Shown here: positions 8,127 through 11,411 of the stretch, piece after piece | How positions within the stretch are numbered: the stretch's first letter is position 1 | Layout: each line of letters begins with the position of its first letter | NCBI RefSeq assembly: GCF_001949145.1 | Contig: NW_019091594.1 | Coordinates: 368,645 to 380,055 of the forward strand | Origin: Acanthaster planci | Lineage: Eukaryota > Echinodermata > Asteroidea > Valvatida > Acanthasteridae | DNA: 11,411 nt | Direction of reading: 5' to 3' | Translations under genes and position numbers: made by a program | Notes under the pieces: model-generated | Told to the model about the DNA's origin: nothing | The model's input: the letters and a program-made list of their open reading frames with translations, nothing else | Databases searched by the model: none

Positions 8127-8526
8127 CTCCAATCTGCAAGTGGAGTGTGTGACTCCCTATATTATTGAAATTTAGTGAACGGGTAAGTAGGACACGTTTG
8201 GGGGTACCATTTTAAGATAAATGTCGATTCCATGAACTACAAAGTTATTCTGACTGTTCAAACCATCAGATTAAATGCTGATGATACTTGGGTCCCGACA
8301 AACAGTTTACTGGATATAAAAATATGATGACCTAAAATGTGTCCCATTCGTTTAAATGCATGGGGTATATGTGCACGTACGTATTCCCATTGTGAACAGG
8401 TAGGCCTACATTTTGCAAAAACGGTCCTTAGTACAAGCTGTACAGTCCACATTCCTTGCACAAAAAGTCCCTCAGTTATCGACCAAGAATAGTCCGGGGC
8501 GAGATTCGTCAAAGCCTATAAGATCC
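8127..8526. other. No gene recognised
   Basis: The reading frames here (the longest about 84 codons on the minus strand) show no motifs, and neighbouring frames are equally unremarkable. No repeat partner was found in the window. Confidence 0.45.
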
Positions 8527-8542
8527 ATATGGAATTCCATAT
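8527..8542. repeat. Perfect 16-bp palindrome beside the GC-rich repeat stretch
   Basis: ATATGGAATTCCATAT is a spacer-free palindrome that ends only 3 bp before the CCGTCCCC stretch at 8546. A perfect dyad this close to an inverted repeat block could mark the end of an element or a cruciform-prone site. It could also be chance. Confidence 0.85.
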
Positions 8543-8545
8543 TTG

Positions 8546-8578
8546 CCGTCCCCGTCGTGCGTCACCCGTCGTCCGTGC
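8546..8578 (-). repeat. GACG-type GC-rich repeat, inverted relative to the 9583-9650 array
   Basis: Read on the minus strand, this stretch contains ACGACGGGTGACGCACGAC (8572-8554), identical over 19 bases to 9595-9613 on the plus strand. It has just over two copies of the 14-bp unit seen in the array and is bounded by AT-rich DNA on both sides. Its orientation opposite to the array makes the pair a candidate set of terminal or subterminal repeats of one element. Confidence 0.8.
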
Positions 8579-9582
8579 TTTTTTTCACGATTGCGTAGTG
8601 GTATTTTTAATTTTGACTCTTGATCGTTTCACATTGAAAGAAGAAATAATATCCTTTCATTTTTAAAGACTGACATCGGTAAAGTGACGTGTATATGAAA
8701 TAATACCATTTTTTGTTACACAAGTAAATTAACAAAATAGACATTTGTTAGGGTAGATTGTTTTTTTTGATAACTTAGTTACCCTAGACGTAACTTTCCT
8801 CGTTAACGGTCTGACGTTAGGTCTATAGCTTACGTAATATTTCTGTCTATCCCTGCACGATATCCCACAGAACGGAATGTAAATAATAAATTATTTACAA
8901 TGTTTGATTCCTTAATAGTTTTCATAAGAGACGGACTTATTCAACATTATTTTGAGGGCGGGTATACCTATGATGAAATCTGCTGTATACTCCAAATTAG
9001 ACATGACTTGAGTTGCAGGTAGGCTCACAGAAGTCTTTTAAACAGTAACGTTACTTGTTAGCCCCATAANCATCGGTCTATCCACCATGGCATACACACC
9101 CACAAAAACCAACACGTCACATTTTTTGAAACTTAAACCAAAAGGTAATTTCCCCTAACAATTCATTTAATTAACAGTTTGTTATCCACAGCACTGTCTA
9201 GTATTTCTGGATTTCATGGTGAAATTGAGAGGACAAAATGGAATATCTGTATCGGTTGGCAGATTTCTTTGTAAAATTTGGTGAGAAAAAGTCGGCACAT
9301 TTTTACAGTATGCAAATTAGAATTAGACTGTGGAGAAGTTGGCCAGAACATTTTTGCTGAAAATTCCCCTCCCCCAAAAATGGTTGAATTCTCAGGAAGG
9401 CGACATTTTCTTGTCAAGGGGCAGGGGTAGCTTAGCATTATTGGCATTAATTATGGGACTGGTATATGCTTTGCAGGTGGGATTTGTACTTGCCTTGTTG
9501 GGAAAAGATCCTTAGAAGTGAGGGAATCATCATATTGTCATTTGTTAAACCCCGGCTTTTGCAGTCCTATGCAACCCCCTTT
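8579..9582. other. No gene recognised; interval between the two inverted GC-rich repeats
   Basis: About 1 kb of AT-rich DNA without a recognisable gene. The sequence has one undetermined base (N) at 9070. The longest frames (61-93 codons) show no motif. If the flanking inverted repeats are element ends, this is the interior of a non-autonomous element. Confidence 0.45.
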
Positions 9583-9650
9583 GACGGGCGACGCACGACG
9601 GGTGACGCACGACAGGTGACGCATGACGGGCGACGGGCGACGCACGACGG
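9583..9650 (+). repeat. GC-rich tandem array, 14-bp unit
   Basis: Three full units run from 9583 (GACGGGCGACGCAC, GACGGGTGACGCAC, GACAGGTGACGCAT). An extra 7-bp half unit follows (GACGGGC, 9625-9631), then another full unit (9632-9645) and a partial GACGG. The 14-bp unit is itself two related heptamers of the form GACGxxY, which explains how the half-unit slip arose. The block is sharply bounded by AT-rich sequence and contains a CpG in nearly every heptamer. The inverted partner lies at 8546-8578. Confidence 0.92.
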
Positions 9651-9763
9651 AAGTAGTGGGGGGCCTGTTGAGCACACTTTGACCTTTGACCTAAAAAGAG
9701 AAAAGGTTATTAATATGCATAAGTATAATAATATGTTATTGATATGAATGGGAATGAGGTGTA

Positions 9764-9940
9764 GGGTGAAAAATTCTGGCACAAATTGACCTTTGGTAAG
9801 GGATAGGCATAGGATAAGGTCAGAAAGTTTGGTACATGTTGACCCTGGTGTATGGGATAAAATATATAGGAATAAGGCACGGGGTAAAAAGTTTTGGTAC
9901 AATTTGACCTTGCTTATGAAATTATGGCACAACATGATGA
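9764..9940 (+). repeat. Degenerate minisatellite, about three copies of 53-65 bp
   Basis: Three diverged copies start near 9764, 9817 and 9882. Their aligned cores are TCTGGCACAAATTGACCTTT, TTTGGTACATGTTGACCCTG and TTTGGTACAATTTGACCTTG. Each core is preceded by a purine-rich GGGTGAAAAA-like run and followed by a GGGATA-type segment. Copy 2 is 12 bp longer than copy 1, with extra AT-rich sequence in its tail. A fainter partial copy may lie at about 9720-9763. The minus-strand frame through the repeats is open because of the repeat, not because it is a gene. Confidence 0.8.
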
Positions 9941-10020
9941 AAGAGGATGAGTCATATAGTGTGTGATGGTATACTGACTGGCCCACCAGGCAATCCTAAG
10001 GTAATCAAGGAGTGTGAAGC

Positions 10021-10127
10021 GATAATCCCTACACAATAGACAGCTTGTGCCGCCGGGTATTAAGAGGGATAATCCCTAGATAATGGACTGTATGTAGTGG
10101 CCGAGCTGTGTCGGCAGACTATTGTGT
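10021..10127. repeat. Diverged 47-bp direct repeat with an inverted 9-mer
   Basis: GATAATCCCTA occurs at 10021-10031 and 10068-10078, with weaker similarity continuing after each copy, which suggests an old 47-bp tandem duplication. ACACAATAG at 10031-10039 is the reverse complement of CTATTGTGT at 10119-10127, so the same stretch could fold into a long imperfect hairpin. No function can be assigned. Confidence 0.5.
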
Positions 10128-10476
10128 TAATGATTACATTGTGTACGTTGGAAGTGAGTGTTGGTCTGACTTAACCTTTGGACACTAATTAAGGATGAGA
10201 GGGCGCCCACATGCTAGCGGTCTTCGGTTTGGCTTACTATGGCTACCGAGATTTGATCGATACGGGAAGAAGACTCTGTTGTCCCTAGCTGATTTTTTTA
10301 ACCCTTTGAACTAGAGTGTTTTACGTCCCGTTACCCTATACATGTACACGTTTCACAAATTCAGTCAGAGTTACTGTTGTTCTTTATTGCGGAACCTGAA
10401 TGTAAAATACAGCATTATAAAAAAATTAAGAATTCTGGGGGTGGCATGACGTCAGTTGGGGATTTTTAATACGTAG
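10128..10476. other. No gene recognised
   Basis: Mixed-composition DNA with no motif-bearing frame. A perfect CRE-type octamer TGACGTCA lies at 10447-10454, but it stands alone without a convincing promoter around it. Confidence 0.4.
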
Positions 10477-10923
10477 CAAAGGGGTAAATTTATTTGTCGT
10501 GCTGTGGAATATTCTGCAGAAGTTCCGGCCAATATCCGACCTGAAAATTATTATTCAATAGTCATACCGATAGGTATAACACAAAACAAATTCAGTGGAC
10601 TTCACATATTGATTTCTGGTACGTTTGTACTGGTACCGTTATATTTCCCGTTGTTCATCATATTGATTTTTTACAAAAATTATCTTTGTAATTTTGCCAG
10701 TAAAATGCCTCGTCACAAAATCGTAATGGATAATGCGTAGGTGCTATATCTCCGAAAAGCAAAAAGGAAGATGAACCCTGGCCTTACACATATAGAACTA
10801 TGGATTGAATTTCGAAGGGTTCACGCATTTGCCAAATTCATTTTTCAAGGTATTCTGTTGAATAGCAAAAACCATCTCAAACATCACAGGTCGATTCGGA
10901 AAGCTGGAGAACGCAGGAAATGA
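10477..10923 (+). other. 149-codon frame broken by one amber stop; unrecognised
   Basis: One frame stays open from just after a TAG at 10474-10476 to the TGA at 10921-10923, except for a TAG at 10738-10740. There is no early ATG; the first candidate starts would be non-ATG. The first part encodes a hydrophobic run (around 10600-10680, residues such as HILISGTFVLVPLYFPLFII) that could be a single membrane segment. The second part is strongly basic, with many Lys, Arg and His. I recognise neither part. It may be an old gene or element fragment with one nonsense change, or chance in AT-rich DNA. Composition does not look strongly coding. Confidence 0.2.
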
Positions 10924-11411
10924 GATGATTTGAAAATGCCAGAAAAAAAAACAGCCCCAGGTAACTATGTGCTGATGATGGATGGTTAATTAACACTCAA
11001 AGACGTAAAACACCACAGGTCAACATGAAACTGAGGGCACATAATACCTCCAAGGTTAACGTTAATTGTGACCGGGGATATGGCCAAGTCGGAAGATCTT
11101 TGGCGAGTTCTAGCCGTAATTATAGGATCGTTTTTATGTGTCTAAAGGTTTACACCCCACACACGGAGAGCATTAGACATCATGTGATCTTCGTGCCTGC
11201 CCTGGTGTCAGCGTAGGTTACCCCAGCTGGCGAGCGGGTCTCTGGAGGCTGCCCGAGTGTAACACGTCACGGATGGACTGTCCGTGTATGGACATGATGG
11301 AATTGGTGGAGACTTGACCTTTTCCCCAGACTGTCTTGGCTAATACGCGTACGCAGGAGCGTTCGATTAGCCGTATTTCGAGGCTTCTCTTGCATGTAAG
11401 ACTGGTGTATT
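10924..11411. other. No gene recognised at the right end
   Basis: A 63-codon plus frame at 11025-11216 has no motif. GC content rises after about 11220, but no tRNA, domain or repeat was identified apart from the small stem-loop listed at 11338-11372. A gene or element starting here could continue beyond the window. Confidence 0.4.
11338..11372. repeat. 7-bp inverted repeat with 21-base loop
   Basis: GGCTAAT at 11338-11344 pairs with ATTAGCC at 11366-11372. An overlapping alternative pairs AATACG at 11342-11347 with CGTATT at 11372-11377. The loop contains the palindrome GCGTACGC. It is not followed by a U-run, and a tRNA fold was tested and failed. Confidence 0.4.

Noticed and set aside
9583-9940. 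CRISPR-like array
   Set aside because: Repeats are directly adjacent and diverged without unique spacers of regular length, and the context is eukaryotic.
9567-9986. 139-codon minus-strand frame
   Set aside because: It runs through the GACG array and the minisatellite and is repetitive because the DNA is; no protein-like motif is present.
10447-10454. Perfect CRE octamer TGACGTCA
   Set aside because: An isolated 8-mer without a promoter or gene nearby; it can occur by chance in a window this size.
7981-11040. 13-base string AAACTGAGGGCAC at 7981-7993 and again at 11028-11040
   Set aside because: About one shared 13-mer is expected by chance in this much sequence, and similarity does not extend.
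11298-11372. Possible tRNA with TGGAATTGGTGG as A box and GTTCGATT as B box
   Set aside because: The T-arm and acceptor stem do not pair and box spacing is off without an invoked intron.

Overview
The window looks like non-genic DNA from an invertebrate animal nucleus. It is AT-rich, has no bacterial-style operons or ribosome binding sites, and is dominated by decayed repeats. The one firmly recognisable item is a badly broken BEL/Pao-family LTR retrotransposon on the minus strand (about 6120 down to 1008). BEL/Pao elements are known only from animals. Together with a MITE-like element, a GC-rich 14-bp repeat and minisatellite DNA, this suggests a repeat-rich, perhaps marine, invertebrate. 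I cannot name the phylum from the sequence.

Layout: 75-315 is a MITE-like element with perfect 19-bp terminal inverted repeats. Positions 1008-6120 hold the BEL/Pao relic, read right to left: Gag with the DUF1759 domain (6120-5105), an unrelated non-coding block of about 1.55 kb (5104-3541), the DUF1758 aspartic protease (3540-3010), reverse transcriptase (3009-1745), a truncated integrase (1744-1266) and the C-terminal DUF5641-like domain (1265-1008). RNase H, the integrase zinc-binding part and the first integrase catalytic aspartate are missing at one internal junction near 1695-1745. Every domain carries frameshifts, four in-frame stops are seen, and the reverse transcriptase YVDD box reads YVED. 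No LTR, primer-binding site or polypurine tract could be recognised.

The right half (6121-11411) has no confident gene. It holds a perfect 18-bp palindrome, a minus-strand frame that weakly resembles a transposase helix-turn-helix, and a small plus-strand coding-like island (7962-8126) preceded by TATA-like and splice-like signals. Two GC-rich repeat stretches lie in opposite orientation about 1 kb apart, followed by two degenerate tandem repeats and a 149-codon frame interrupted by one amber stop.

The retrotransposon domains once formed a single Gag-Pol machine for reverse transcription and integration. In this copy they cannot work together. Nothing here convincingly shows a new biological system. 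The best leads are the island at 7962-8126, the element-like 8546-9650 interval and the block inside the retrotransposon.
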